A DNA stretch of 64,000 nt from Fodinicurvata halophila (lineage in GTDB: Bacteria; Pseudomonadota; Alphaproteobacteria; Kiloniellales; DSM-21159): positions 62,001 through 126,000 of the forward strand of contig NZ_JBHSCW010000011.1 in assembly GCF_042651425.1 (NCBI RefSeq). Direction: 5' to 3'. Both the position numbers and the translations under genes were made by a program. The number at the start of each line of letters is the position of its first letter. The stretch's first letter is position 1. Below, in pieces: positions 52,601 through 63,451 of the stretch. The notes under the pieces were generated by a model. That model was not told the DNA's origin and did no database searches. It was given only the letters and a program-made list of their open reading frames with translations.

Positions 52601-52950
52601 TAGGCGAAACCACCCCCGATACCCTCTTCGCCCTCCTCGACTATCCCGCGGAAGCCGCCGGCAACCTGCAGATAGAGTCCGGCCGACTGACGAGCCAGGA
52701 CCTGAAGCTGAGCGGTGCGAGACGGCAACTCGTTTTCAGGGGGATGCTGGCCGACCTGCCGCGCCGGCAAATCCGGACCACCGCGGAACTGTTCGAAGAG
52801 AACCAAGACACGCCCCAAGCGATCATGGACATCGTCGGCCCGCTGGGCGATCCCGCGTTCCGCTGGCAAAGGTTCGGACGCAGTCTGAGCCAGTCGATCC
52901 CACAGAATGCCCAGGCATCGGAACAAACCGGTTGGCCGGCCACGCAATAG
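49654..52950 (+). CDS. AsmA-family inner-membrane protein
   Basis: A roughly 1,098-residue AsmA/TamB-like protein, anchored by one N-terminal helix (TVLWCLAVFCGLLLAGAVAV) with a long beta-rich periplasmic part. Such proteins are linked to phospholipid movement to the outer membrane. Visible features are the N-terminal AsmA part (HVRVDISGDVSASLLPRPQL, LQLRDVRI) and C-terminal ETTPDTLFALLDYPAEAAGN and LKLSGARRQLVFRGM. No ATG is well placed: TTG 49654 puts the helix at the start, with GTG 49630 or the upstream frame to 49555 as alternatives. Confidence 0.83.
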   Translation: MKTVLWCLAVFCGLLLAGAVAVPFVIDEEARKDAISAELEEHLHVRVDISGDVSASLLPRPQLQLRDVRIRPAEERSAPTSFMQIAEAELDISLSALLSGDPAFERVYLKTPRLSLASPGDDALNRVLTLADEWMQKLEGLRPLHLEISGGEAIFLGSQEDRRMLADSVALTVRVPESGTPLRFEGQGRLRGRMHRFSLAVGQSDAEQRRAVDVSWSSAEYGEAQARLRGEILLSDDERQLTGQLTAEIADLEQVFPSPPGEVQALPASLEAKVTTNFEELQTDNAQLRLGNIDASGEVQVRFAQIPAFDLRLNMPQLDLASWVARLDGRGQSLLQDILGRQLDGRLRLRADSARFMGDLIQDLRLDATLAPGAALVERLEASAPGGSSLQLTGTLSPGAQALEFEGNLEGQTGNLRDFLTWLDMDTGHIPGERLRHADVATAFQYSHDLLQFTDLELNLDVSRLTGGLAIALRERPGLGLGLEIDRLNLDGYLPRDSDTPEEKAKRLRQDATALGALLNRFDANLDLHAERLTYLGERLSDLRISGQLQGGKLTLEQLRIGNLAGLGASLSGRLDNLAEVPHLSDTQFELELVRPEQLADTLDLPFPSYFGRLGEITANGILDGPLNELSINSDMAMGAASLFFSAQLSSGTDARALSNGKLDLSGLTGRQLGDWLGLAADNPVRRLPELHAASNFSLEEGTWQYDTRLESESARLHLEGTTEDIDIGYPVTAFRFEFMHPENAAVLPRLMDRNGEQLPGVEARGQAEASPRAIELGESELLLSEDSLDMGGELVFSGRRPEINLSLQGDRLDLASLQAFLPPARAEAPESSEWPEAPLPLGFLRGYQGRLDLNLQRLETSWQPLENLGLSAGLADNRLQFEELSAEVLGGRFSATGSLLADSTGNYGVDLDGNLAEASAGSLSSPLFGSTPLEGRLDLPFSLSTDGESITRMLRNLEGSVDLSGRLQFPAGDQEAGMPTGVGETTPDTLFALLDYPAEAAGNLQIESGRLTSQDLKLSGARRQLVFRGMLADLPRRQIRTTAELFEENQDTPQAIMDIVGPLGDPAFRWQRFGRSLSQSIPQNAQASEQTGWPATQ

Positions 52951-52968
52951 CCTCCCGACGGGATAACG

Positions 52969-53247
52969 TTACGGCACACGATCCAGCTGCGCACAAAGAC
53001 GGCGGACCACATAGACGCGCAGGGCCGAGGACAGCCCGACCCCGGGACGGCTGGAGGCATCGGCATTGGCCTCTGCCTCGCCTTCCAGCCGTTGCCGGTC
53101 GATGCGCGCGATCAGAGCCGCCAGGGAAAGGCCATCCTCCTCCGCGGCCTGCCTGAGCAGCTGCCAGAAGATATCCTCAAGCGATATGGACGTTCGGTGA
53201 CCGGCCAGGGTCACCGAGCGCTTGCGGATTCCGCCATCGCCTTTCAT
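52969..53247 (-). CDS. Ribbon-helix-helix domain protein
   Basis: A 92-residue protein with KRSVTLAGHRTSISLEDIFW, LSLAALIARIDRQR and SALRVYVVRRLC, the RHH_4 pattern common in alphaproteobacteria. A DNA-binding role is likely. It begins 28 bases after the fumC stop and is probably in the same transcript. Confidence 0.85.
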   Translation of the reverse strand: MKGDGGIRKRSVTLAGHRTSISLEDIFWQLLRQAAEEDGLSLAALIARIDRQRLEGEAEANADASSRPGVGLSSALRVYVVRRLCAQLDRVP

Positions 53248-53275
53248 GTCCGGGCCCTCTCGGCCTCTTTGCGGA

Positions 53276-54688
53276 TCAGGCCTTGCGCGGTCCGATCATG
53301 TTCTCGGGCCGCACCCACTCATCGAACTGCTCGGCCGTCATCATGTCCAGCTCGACGGCGGCCTCCTTCAGGGTCTTGTTCTCGGCATAGGCCTTCTTGG
53401 CAACCTTGGCCGCATTGTCGTAGCCGATGTGCGGATTCAGGGCGGTGACCAGCATAAGGGACTGGTACATCAGGTCCTCGATGCGCTTTTCGTCTGCCTC
53501 GATGCCGGCAATGCAGTTGTCCAGGAAGGACTCCGCGCCGTCTCCGATCAGTTGCGCCGACTGCAACAGGCTGTAGATCAGGACCGGCTTGAAGACGTTC
53601 AGTTCGAAGTGACCATTGGAGCCCGCGACGCTGGCCGTCGTATGATTGCCCATGACCTGGGCACAGACCATGGTCAGGGCCTCGGCCTGGGTCGGGTTCA
53701 CCTTGCCCGGCATGATGGAGGAACCTGGCTCATTGGCCGGCAGCAGCAATTCGGCAAAGCCGCAGCGTGGGCCGGAGCCGAGCATGCGGATGTCATTGGC
53801 AATCTTCATCAGCGAAACCGCGGCCGAGTTGAGCGCCCCGGAGGCCTCGACCACTGCGTCGTGCGCGGCCAGGGCTTCAAACTTGTTGGCCGCCGTGACG
53901 AAGGGCTTGCCGGTAATGGAGGCGACTTCTGCGGCAAAGGCTTCGGCGAAGCCATCCAGGGAATTGAGACCCGTACCAACGGCCGTGCCGCCCTGAGCCA
54001 GTTCGAGCAACCGCGCACGCGTCCCCTCGATCCGCGCAATCGCGTACTTCACCTGCTGTGCATAACCGGAAAATTCCTGTCCCAGGGTCAACGGCGTGGC
54101 ATCCATCAAATGGGTGCGGCCGATCTTGATGATTTTCTCGAACGCCTTCGACTTGGCCTCCAGGCCTTCCTGCAGGCGGCGCAGCTTGGGCAGCGTGGTT
54201 TCCTCCAGAACCAGCACGGCGGCAATATGCATAACCGTCGGGAAGGAATCGTTGGAGGACTGGCCCATGTTCACGTGATCGTTTGGATGCACCGGCTCCT
54301 TGCCACCGCGCTTGCCGGTCAGGATTTCGTTGGCCCGCCCGGCAATCACCTCGTTGCTGTTCATGTTGGTCTGCGTGCCCGAGCCCGTCTGCCAGACCAC
54401 CAGCGGGAAGTGGTCCATCAGCTTGCCGGCCGCGACCTCCTCGGCCGCCTGGCAGAGCGCCTCGCCGATCTTCGCATCCAGGACGCCCAGCTTCATGTTG
54501 GTGCGCGCGGCTGCCAGCTTCTGGATTCCGAAGGCACGGACGACACCCTCCGGCATCGTCTCGCCTCCGATCCGGAAATTCTGCAGCGAACGCTGCGTCT
54601 GCGCGCCCCAGTAGCGATCAGCCGGAACGGTTAGTTCGCCCATGGAATCGGTTTCGATACGGGTTTCTTCGCCAGCGGACATGTGCAT
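53276..54688 (-). CDS. fumC: Class II fumarate hydratase
   Basis: TCA-cycle enzyme that interconverts fumarate and malate; iron-independent tetramer. The 470-residue product shows DRYWGAQTQRSLQNF, SGTQTNMNSNEVIAGRANEI, HVNMGQSSNDSFPTVMHIAA, GRTHLMDATPLTLGQEFSGY and the signature GSSIMPGKVNPTQAEA. Length is standard. ATG 54688 or the ATG two codons later is the start. Confidence 0.95.
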   Translation of the reverse strand: MHMSAGEETRIETDSMGELTVPADRYWGAQTQRSLQNFRIGGETMPEGVVRAFGIQKLAAARTNMKLGVLDAKIGEALCQAAEEVAAGKLMDHFPLVVWQTGSGTQTNMNSNEVIAGRANEILTGKRGGKEPVHPNDHVNMGQSSNDSFPTVMHIAAVLVLEETTLPKLRRLQEGLEAKSKAFEKIIKIGRTHLMDATPLTLGQEFSGYAQQVKYAIARIEGTRARLLELAQGGTAVGTGLNSLDGFAEAFAAEVASITGKPFVTAANKFEALAAHDAVVEASGALNSAAVSLMKIANDIRMLGSGPRCGFAELLLPANEPGSSIMPGKVNPTQAEALTMVCAQVMGNHTTASVAGSNGHFELNVFKPVLIYSLLQSAQLIGDGAESFLDNCIAGIEADEKRIEDLMYQSLMLVTALNPHIGYDNAAKVAKKAYAENKTLKEAAVELDMMTAEQFDEWVRPENMIGPRKA

Positions 54689-54771
54689 TTCTCCGAATTG
54701 TCGGCAGTCAGGTTTCGCGCCGTTTTACCACGTTGCTGCCGAGCAGCAATGCCCGCGGCGGAAAGGCGGTC

Positions 54772-56594
<1,823 letters not shown>

Positions 56595-56595
<1 letters not shown>

Positions 56596-57950
56596 CAGGA
56601 TGTCTCCTTGTCATTCCTGCGCATCTCGCGAAAACGCCGTGCCGCCTCGGGTCGGTTGATCTGCTCCGCGCGCGAGAGGGCCAGCGAGTCCTGCGGCACA
56701 TCCTTTGTGATGGTCGAACCGGCACCGACGATGCTGTCGGCCCCGATCCGCACCGGCGCCACCAGTGCTGAGTTGGAGCCTATGAAGGCGCCTTCGCCGA
56801 TCTCGCAGCGGTGCTTTCCATAGCCGTCGTAGTTGCAGGTGATGGTGCCGGCTCCGATGTTGGCGCCCTCCCCGACGGTGGTATCGCCCAGATAGGTCAG
56901 ATGATTGGCCTTGGCCCCAGCGCCCAGGCGGGTGGCCTTGATCTCCACGAAATTGCCGACCCGTGCCTTCGGGCCGATCTCGCTGCCCGGGCGCACCCGT
57001 GCAAAGGGCCCGACACGTGCACCTTCTGCTATCTCGGCGCCTTCCAGATGCGAAAAGCTGAATATCTCGGCGCCCGTCGCCACCCGGACTCCGGCTCCGA
57101 ACACCACGCTCGGGTGTACCACCACATCGGCAGCGATCTCCGTGTCATGGTGAAACCAGACCGTATCCGGGTCGATCAGGGTCACGCCCTGCTCCATGGC
57201 CCGGCGGCGCAATCGCTCCTGCATCAAGCGTTCGGCCAGGGCCAGTTCAGACCGCGAATTCACCCCGGTGACTTCCTCGGCCCCGCATTCGAGACTCCGC
57301 GAGCTGCAGCCGGCTTTGCGCGCCACGCTGATGAGGGCGGTCAGGTAGTACTCTCCCTTGGCGTTCCTGTTGTCGATCTGCCCAAGGAACGCAAGAAGCC
57401 GCCCCGCATCGCCGAGCAGGTATCCCGCCCAGCAGAGATCGATCCTGCGCTGGTCTTCGGTGGCATCCTTCTCCTCGACAATGGCCTCCACCTCACCGTT
57501 CTCGGCCAGCAATAGCCGCCCGTAGCCAGTCGGGCTCGGCGGCCGGAAGCCCAGCCAGACGAAGTCCGCGCCCGTCTCCTGTCGCCTTTGCTGCAGACCT
57601 TGCAGGGTTTCGGGTGTGATGAGAGGTCCATCCCCATAGAGAATCAGAAGCTCGTCGCCGTCTTTCACATCCTGCAACACTGAGGCGGCTGCCTTTACGG
57701 CATCGGCCGTGCCGAGGCGCTCCTGCTGAATCGCCACGGGCCAGGGCGCAACCGCCTGCTCGACCTCGGGCATGTCCGGGCCGATCACGACGACAACCCG
57801 CTTGGGTGAAAGCGCTTCGGCGGCCTTCAGGACATGATGCACCATGGGCAGCCCGGCGACCTCGTGCAGGACTTTCGGGCGGGACGAGCGCATGCGTGTC
57901 CCCAGGCCGGCCGCCAACACCACGACGTTGAGTGAGTCCCCCCGGGTCAT
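56595..57950 (-). CDS. glmU: Bifunctional UDP-N-acetylglucosamine pyrophosphorylase/GlcN-1-P acetyltransferase
   Basis: Acetylates glucosamine-1-phosphate and adds UMP. The 451-residue product has the N-terminal uridylyltransferase (VLAAGLGTRMRSSRPKVLHE, YGDGPLITPETL) and a C-terminal left-handed beta helix with hexapeptide repeats (GARVGPFARVRPGSEIGPKA, GNFVEIKATRLG, NIGAGTITCNYDGYGKHRCE). It lies upstream of glmS in one transcript and is divergent from the globin-coupled receptor. Confidence 0.95.
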
Positions 57951-58204
57951 GCGCGAACTCCTGCTGCTCTCCCCTGCACGATCATCCCTGCAGGCTTAGC
58001 GCGTTGACAGGTTTCAGACAATCGCAAGTCTTTGTGTCGAAACAGGGAGCAAAATCGGGCGCTTGGGTCACATCCGCGGATCCGGCAAGAATGATGCTCA
58101 CATAAAGGCTCTCTTAACATATTTCCCCTATCGTCCTGCCCGACAACGCTTTTTACGCGTTCTCAGAACCTGCAGACAAAGTGCTTCGGCCAGGAGTTGC
58201 CATA

Positions 58205-59554
58205 ATGTCGGACGATCCGTCTCTCGACACACGCCTTGATTTTTTCCAGATCGACAAGACAACGAAAGCAGCGCTGCGCGACATCAAGCCGATCATCGAG
58301 TCCGCACTGCCGCGCATCATGAGCGCCTTCTACAGCCACCTGGCACAGTATGACGAGACGAATCGACTTTTCAGCTCCGACGAGTCCCGCGAACGGGCGA
58401 AGAAGCTTCAAGTCAAGCACTGGCAGCAGATTCTCTCGGCGGAGTTCAACCAGGACTACTATGACTCGGCGCGCCGCATCGGCGAAGCTCACGCCCGCAT
58501 CGGCCTCACTCCGGCCTGGTACATCGGCGGTTACAGCTTTCTCTGCGCCCGCTTCCTGCAGGTGATCAGCGAACACTTCAGCGGGCGCTGGCATGCCCGG
58601 GGACTGAGCGAACGGCGCAGTGCCGCACTACAGGCCATCAACAAGACTTCACTGCTGGACATGGATCTGGCCATTTCCGTCTACTCCGAGGTCCTGCGCG
58701 AGGAGAAGAGGCAGACGATCGACGGCCTCGCTGAAGGCCTTGAAACCAGTATCGGTCAGCTGGGCACCTCCATTTCCTCGGAAGCCGGGCGGATTTACGA
58801 GAACGCCCAGTCTTTGTCCCAGATCGCGGAGAACACCAACACACAGGCCCTGTCGGTAAGCTCTGCCTCGCGGCAGGCCAGCACCAGCGTGCAGACCGTG
58901 GCCTCGGCAGCAGATCAGCTCTCCAGCTCGATCCAGGAGATCAACCAGCAGCTGGAATCCTCCAACCGCATGGCACGTGAAGCCGTTCAGGAGGCCGAGC
59001 AGACAAACTCCACCGTGACAACTCTTTCGGCTGCGGCGGAGAAGATCGGCAACGTGGTGAAGCTGATCCAGGACATTGCCGAGCAGACGAACCTGCTGGC
59101 ACTGAACGCCACCATCGAAGCGGCGCGGGCCGGCGAGGCCGGCAAGGGCTTCGCCGTGGTGGCCAGTGAGGTAAAGAACCTGGCCAACCAGACCGCCAAG
59201 GCCACCGAGGAGATCTCGCAGCAGATCTCGGAGATGCAGGGGGTTACCGGAGAGGCTGTCGACGCCATCCGCAAGATCGGCGAGCGCATCACCGGCATCG
59301 ACGAGATGATCTCCTCCATCGCCTCGGCAGCGGAGGAGCAGGGAGCGGCGACGTCAGAAATCTCTCGCAGCGTCAATGAGGCAGCCAGCGGCACCCAGCA
59401 GGTGGACGAAATCATTTCCGAGGTTCAGCAGGGCGCCGAGCAGACGGGCTGCATGGGCAGCGATGTCCTGCAGGCAACGGAAGGTCTTACCCAGCAAGCC
59501 AACAGGCTGCGTGACGAGGTCCAGGGCTTTCTCGATAAGATGCGCGCCGCCTGA
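58205..59554 (+). CDS. Globin-coupled methyl-accepting chemotaxis protein (HemAT type)
   Basis: A soluble oxygen or gas sensor that signals to CheA. The 449-residue protein starts with a sensor globin (residues 10-175). The proximal His is probably His96 in GEAHARIGLTPAWYIGGY. A classical MCP signalling coiled coil follows, with tip EQTNLLALNATIEAARAGEA and GKGFAVVASEVKNLANQTAK. No transmembrane helix or HAMP is present. ATG 58205 follows AGGAG. It is not next to other che genes in this window. Confidence 0.92.
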   Translation: MSDDPSLDTRLDFFQIDKTTKAALRDIKPIIESALPRIMSAFYSHLAQYDETNRLFSSDESRERAKKLQVKHWQQILSAEFNQDYYDSARRIGEAHARIGLTPAWYIGGYSFLCARFLQVISEHFSGRWHARGLSERRSAALQAINKTSLLDMDLAISVYSEVLREEKRQTIDGLAEGLETSIGQLGTSISSEAGRIYENAQSLSQIAENTNTQALSVSSASRQASTSVQTVASAADQLSSSIQEINQQLESSNRMAREAVQEAEQTNSTVTTLSAAAEKIGNVVKLIQDIAEQTNLLALNATIEAARAGEAGKGFAVVASEVKNLANQTAKATEEISQQISEMQGVTGEAVDAIRKIGERITGIDEMISSIASAAEEQGAATSEISRSVNEAASGTQQVDEIISEVQQGAEQTGCMGSDVLQATEGLTQQANRLRDEVQGFLDKMRAA

Positions 59555-59591
59555 AGCAGCCAGCGACAAGGGATCGGTCAGGCCTGACCGT

Positions 59592-59630
59592 GAAAACGGC
59601 ACGCACAGGTAGGCGTGCCGTTTTCTTTAT
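59592..59630 (+). terminator. Terminator of the globin-coupled receptor gene
   Basis: GAAAACGGCACGC (59592-59604) pairs with GCGTGCCGTTTTC (59613-59625), followed by TTTAT. It is a perfect 13-bp stem and can also serve the convergent minus-strand gene. Confidence 0.85.
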
Positions 59631-59652
59631 TTGCTCTGATGAAATGGAACCG

Positions 59653-60090
59653 TCAGGACGAGGAGCGGGTGTAGTCCTCGATGATCTTGCTCAGGGAGCG
59701 ACGCAGTTCGGGCGAAGCCCCCAGGCAGAACCCGGCGACAACTCCTGCAAAGACTCTTTCCCACGGCCGCCCAGGCAGGGGCAGGCCCTTGAAAGACGTC
59801 TCCTTGCCAAGCGGTAGGCCGCTGGTTGGATCCACTGCCGGCTGCTGTCGCCGAGGGGGTGTCGAGCGGCGCAGAACCAGGCAGGCAATTCCTGCCAGAA
59901 CAGCTGCACAGAGAAGCACAACGCCCCCGGTAACAGCAGCAGCCGAGGCGGCATCCATGACCTCCTCGAGGCGCAGATAGAGCGCGAAAGCGCCCCATAC
60001 CGCTGCGCCGACCAAGGCCAGCACGGCCAAGCTTACCAGGAACAATGCGGCCGCAAATCGCGCCGCAAGGCTGCGCAGTTCATTCATCAA
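59653..60090 (-). CDS. YqjE-like small membrane protein
   Basis: A 145-residue protein with two strong hydrophobic helices (FAAALFLVSLAVLALVGAAV and AVTGGVVLLCAAVLAGIACL), a Pro/Arg linker and a C-terminal segment (VFAGVVAGFCLGASPEL). It follows a DUF883 gene by 41 bases, as YqjE follows YqjD in enterobacteria, but direct sequence identity to the DUF1469 family is uncertain. It starts at one of two adjacent ATG codons. Confidence 0.7.
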   Translation of the reverse strand: MMNELRSLAARFAAALFLVSLAVLALVGAAVWGAFALYLRLEEVMDAASAAAVTGGVVLLCAAVLAGIACLVLRRSTPPRRQQPAVDPTSGLPLGKETSFKGLPLPGRPWERVFAGVVAGFCLGASPELRRSLSKIIEDYTRSSS

Positions 60091-60131
60091 GGTTCCGCCC
60101 CCCGTTCGACTGCTTCAGGACTTCTGAAGTC

Positions 60132-60446
60132 TCAGCGCCTGTCGAGCAGCTTGCCGAGCAGGAAGCCGACGCCGAAGGCGGTGGCCAGACTGGCCAGTGG
60201 ATGCTGCTCCACCTGATGGTGGACATTGTCCACACTTGCCTTCCCATAGTCGGATGCATATCCGGAAATGCGGTTCAGCTCACTGCGCAAGCGGTTGATC
60301 TCCGCGCGTGTCTCGTCCGACGCGGCCTTGGCCCCCGCACCGGCGGTCTTGCTTACCTGTTCGCTCAGCTTTCCGAGATCCTTGCGGAGATTATCCAGTT
60401 CCTCCTTCAGGTTCTCGTTTTCCTTATCCACGCTCTGATTTGCCAC
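60132..60446 (-). CDS. DUF883 (ElaB/YqjD-like) membrane-anchored protein
   Basis: A 104-residue protein with a helical coiled-coil N-part (ENENLKEELDNLRKDLGKLS, ETRAEINRLRSELNRI) and a C-terminal anchor HPLASLATAFGVGFLLGKLL followed by DRR. In E. coli such proteins bind ribosomes at the membrane in stationary phase. Genes below it on the minus strand encode further small membrane proteins. Confidence 0.87.
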   Translation of the reverse strand: MANQSVDKENENLKEELDNLRKDLGKLSEQVSKTAGAGAKAASDETRAEINRLRSELNRISGYASDYGKASVDNVHHQVEQHPLASLATAFGVGFLLGKLLDRR

Positions 60447-60542
60447 GGTATTGTCCTTTCCGTTTGTGGTTCAGGGCTTTGCAACTCCTATGATGTAGGG
60501 ATGATACCCGGCATTCTCCATCCCCCTCATGGAATTTGCCTG

Positions 60543-60719
60543 TCAGGGAATGACCGCGGCCGCGCCCGCAAGTCCACTGATGATCGCGATGAGGAACAGA
60601 ACCAGGAAGATGAAGAATAGTATCTTGGCGATTCCAGCTGCTGCACTTGCAATGCCACCGAACCCAAAGACGGCGGCAATAATGGCAACGACAAAGAACA
60701 CCACTGCCCATTCCAGCAT
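60543..60719 (-). CDS. DUF1328 (YtjA-like) small membrane protein
   Basis: A 58-residue protein with two helices: MLEWAVVFFVVAIIAAVFGF and AKILFFIFLVLFLIAIISGL joined by GGIASAAAGI. The family pattern MLxWAxxFfvvAiiAaxfGF is clear. AGGAAAAG precedes ATG 60719. It is often induced by stress in other bacteria. It lies upstream of the DUF883 gene and is possibly in its transcript. Confidence 0.88.
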   Translation of the reverse strand: MLEWAVVFFVVAIIAAVFGFGGIASAAAGIAKILFFIFLVLFLIAIISGLAGAAAVIP

Positions 60720-60850
60720 TATCTTTTCCTTTTCCAGAGTTTTCCGAGAACGCTCAATGAGCGATCTTTCGGCAATTGGCCTTGTTCTTTTCTGGAATCA
60801 AGATAAAGAGGCTAGGTCAAAAATGGTACGCGGGAAGTCTTCCGGATTTG

Positions 60851-60884
60851 AAAAAGGCCCGGTCGCAACAGGACCCGGCCTTCT
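60851..60884 (-). terminator. Terminator of the secreted-protein gene
   Basis: On the minus strand a GGCCGGGTC/GACCGGGCC stem (one mismatch) is followed by TTTTT. It lies 60 bases after the stop at 60942. Confidence 0.75.
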
Positions 60885-60941
60885 TCGACAAACCGTCGTG
60901 CCGTCTCTTCCAGGCAAGACTGGGGCAATATCCTTGACGGC

Positions 60942-61562
60942 TCAGTAATGAATAAGCGTGTAGTCGTAGCGCACGCCGCTTGTCACTTCGATGGTATGCT
61001 TGATCCGTTCGCCATCATTTTCCGCATGGACGATATACCAGCCTGCCGGCAGAACCAGGAAGGGCTTGATGCCCGTTTCTTCATAGACAACCTTGCGATT
61101 GCCGTTGCTGTTCTTGCCATAGGTCATGATCGTCCACTTGATGGGCTTGTTGACCGATGGCTGGCCCACGCCGCGAATGACGTCCAGGGTGATCTCTCCG
61201 GCATCCAGGTTGACCACATGACGTCCCCCGTCTTCGCCGATCTCGACCTTCTGTTCGCGCGTGGTCGCGCCATAGACGGTGGTCAGGATGTATTCACCCG
61301 GGGGAGCATCCAGAATCGCCTGGCCACCCGTGTCGGAATCCTCGAGCTTGCGATCGCCGCGTCTGTTCGTGCTGTGCAGGCTGAAGGAAACATCCTTGGA
61401 GATGGCGCCGGCGCCCTCCATGATCACCGCATGAACCTCGAGACCCGGTCCCTCGGTCTTGGCTGCGGTCTGGGTTGCATCCTCAGCCACCGCAGCAGAG
61501 GCCAAAGCCAGCCAGGCGCCCCCGATCATCGCGAATGCAACTGTCCTGATATGTCCTGCCAT
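60942..61562 (-). CDS. Secreted beta-rich protein, unknown
   Basis: A 206-residue product with a Sec signal (AFAMIGGAWLALASAAVAED, cleavage near residue 26). The mature part has repeats of a PEGA/carboxypeptidase-regulatory-like beta sandwich: AILDAPPGEYILTTVYGATT and FLVLPAGWYIVHAENDGERI, each with a pro-Gly-Xaa-Tyr turn. No named family is recognised. ATG 61562 is chosen because it begins the signal peptide. It may bind carbohydrate or other envelope parts. Confidence 0.72.
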   Translation of the reverse strand: MAGHIRTVAFAMIGGAWLALASAAVAEDATQTAAKTEGPGLEVHAVIMEGAGAISKDVSFSLHSTNRRGDRKLEDSDTGGQAILDAPPGEYILTTVYGATTREQKVEIGEDGGRHVVNLDAGEITLDVIRGVGQPSVNKPIKWTIMTYGKNSNGNRKVVYEETGIKPFLVLPAGWYIVHAENDGERIKHTIEVTSGVRYDYTLIHY

Positions 61563-61663
61563 AGAAGCCCCCTTCTTGACCTGCCATATCAGTACACGCA
61601 ACCCGTGACGGACGCAACGCCTGATCAATGTCGCAGCAGAGATGACTCAGCCCGGCCGGATGG

Positions 61664-63337
61664 TCAGAAAAGCCCCTCGATCCGCCCTTCCGGATCCAGC
61701 CGGATGTTGTTGGCCGCCGGGGTACGGGGCAGACCCGGCATGGTCATGATATCCCCGCAGACGGCAACCACGAATTCCGCGCCGGCCGACAGGCGCACCT
61801 CGCGAATCGTGACGGAGTGTCCTGAAGGCGCTCCCTTGAGATTGCCGTCGGTGGAGAAGGAATACTGCGTCTTGGCCATGCAGATCGGCAGGTGGCCGTA
61901 GCCCGTCTCCTGCAGTTCCTTGATGCGGTTGCGCACGGTCTTGTCCGCTTGGATATCATGCGCTCCGTAGAGGTGAGTGGCGATGGTGTGGATCTTGTCC
62001 CATAGCGGCATCTCGTCGTCGTAAAGCGGAGCAAACTGGTCGACGCCGCTTTCCACCAGCTCGACGACATGGCGCGCCAGTTCCTGAGTGCCCTGCGAGC
62101 CCTCGGCCCAGTGGGTGCAGAGAATGGCCTTGGCGCCCAGCTCCTGTGCAACCGACTGCACCGCCTCCACTTCGGCGTCGGTGTCCGTGACGAAGCGGTT
62201 GATGGCCACGACGGCCGGCACACCGAAGGCTTTCACGTTGCGAATATGCCGCGCCAGGTTCGAGCAGCCTTTCTTGACGGCCTCGACATTCTCCTTGCCC
62301 AGGTCGTCCTTGGCCACGCCGCCGTGCATCTTGAGCGCACGCACCGTCGCCACGATGACGGCCGCACTGGGCTTGAGGCCGGCCTTGCGGCACTTGATGT
62401 CGAAGAATTTCTCAGCCCCCAGATCGGCCCCGAAGCCAGCCTCGGTCACAACGTAGTCGGCCAGCTTGAGCGCTGTCCTAGTCGCAATCACGGAGTTGCA
62501 GCCATGAGCAATGTTGGCAAAGGGACCGCCGTGAATGAAGGCCGGGTTGTTTTCCAGCGTCTGCACCAGGTTCGGTGCGATGGCGTCGCGCAACAGTACG
62601 GCCATCGGCCCTTCGGCCTGCAGGTCACGTGCCAGCACCGGCTTCTTGTCGCGGGTATAGGCAACGACAATCTTGCCCAGGCGTTCCGTCAGGTCTTCCA
62701 GATCGCTGGCCAGGCAGAAGATGGCCATGACCTCGGACGCAACCACGATGTCGAAGCCGTCCTCGCGCGAGAAACCGTTGGCCGCACCGCCCAGTGAGGA
62801 TACGATCTGACGCAGCGAACGGTCGTTCATGTCGACGACGCGCCGCCAGGCAACCCGCCGGCTGTCGATGCCCAGTTCGTTGCCCCAGTAGATATGGTTG
62901 TCGATCAGGGCCGAAAGCAGGTTGTGGGCAATGCCGATGGCGTGGAAGTCGCCCGTGAAGTGCAGGTTGATGTCCTCCATGGGCACGACCTGGGCATAGC
63001 CGCCGCCAGCAGCCCCACCCTTCATGCCGAAGCAGGGGCCGAGAGACGGCTCGCGCAGACAGATGGCCGCATTCTTGCCAATGCTGTTCAACCCGTCGCC
63101 CAGGCCGACGGTGGTGGTCGTCTTGCCCTCGCCCGCGGGGGTCGGCGTGATGGCGGTCACCAGGATCAGGCGCCCATCGGGCCGGTCTTCAAGGGAGCGA
63201 ATGAAATCGAAGGAAACCTTTCCCTTGTAGGGACCGTACTGGAGAATCTGTTCCTGCGGGATACCCAGTTTCTCTCCAACCTCGATGATCGGACGGATGG
63301 ACGCTTCACGCGCAATCTCGATATCACTCTTCGGCAT
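61664..63337 (-). CDS. fhs: Formate-tetrahydrofolate ligase
   Basis: Forms 10-formyl-THF from formate, THF and ATP, feeding C1 metabolism. The 557-residue enzyme shows the ATP loop TPTPAGEGKTTTTVGLGDGL, REPSLGPCFGMKGGAAGGGY, FTGDFHAIGIAHNLLSALID and TEAGFGADLGAEKFFDIKCR, all Fhs signatures. Length is standard. It may support use of formate or C1 units released by methylated compounds such as glycine betaine, which is inference. Confidence 0.95.
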   Translation of the reverse strand: MPKSDIEIAREASIRPIIEVGEKLGIPQEQILQYGPYKGKVSFDFIRSLEDRPDGRLILVTAITPTPAGEGKTTTTVGLGDGLNSIGKNAAICLREPSLGPCFGMKGGAAGGGYAQVVPMEDINLHFTGDFHAIGIAHNLLSALIDNHIYWGNELGIDSRRVAWRRVVDMNDRSLRQIVSSLGGAANGFSREDGFDIVVASEVMAIFCLASDLEDLTERLGKIVVAYTRDKKPVLARDLQAEGPMAVLLRDAIAPNLVQTLENNPAFIHGGPFANIAHGCNSVIATRTALKLADYVVTEAGFGADLGAEKFFDIKCRKAGLKPSAAVIVATVRALKMHGGVAKDDLGKENVEAVKKGCSNLARHIRNVKAFGVPAVVAINRFVTDTDAEVEAVQSVAQELGAKAILCTHWAEGSQGTQELARHVVELVESGVDQFAPLYDDEMPLWDKIHTIATHLYGAHDIQADKTVRNRIKELQETGYGHLPICMAKTQYSFSTDGNLKGAPSGHSVTIREVRLSAGAEFVVAVCGDIMTMPGLPRTPAANNIRLDPEGRIEGLF

Positions 63338-63451
63338 CTGGGTTATCCCTTTCCGGACTCTCTATAATTTCCGGATGGACGCTACCGTTCGGTCTCTGCA
63401 CTCACTGTTCCAGGATCGACAGCGACAGCGCGAAATGCGCCACGGTTGCAT

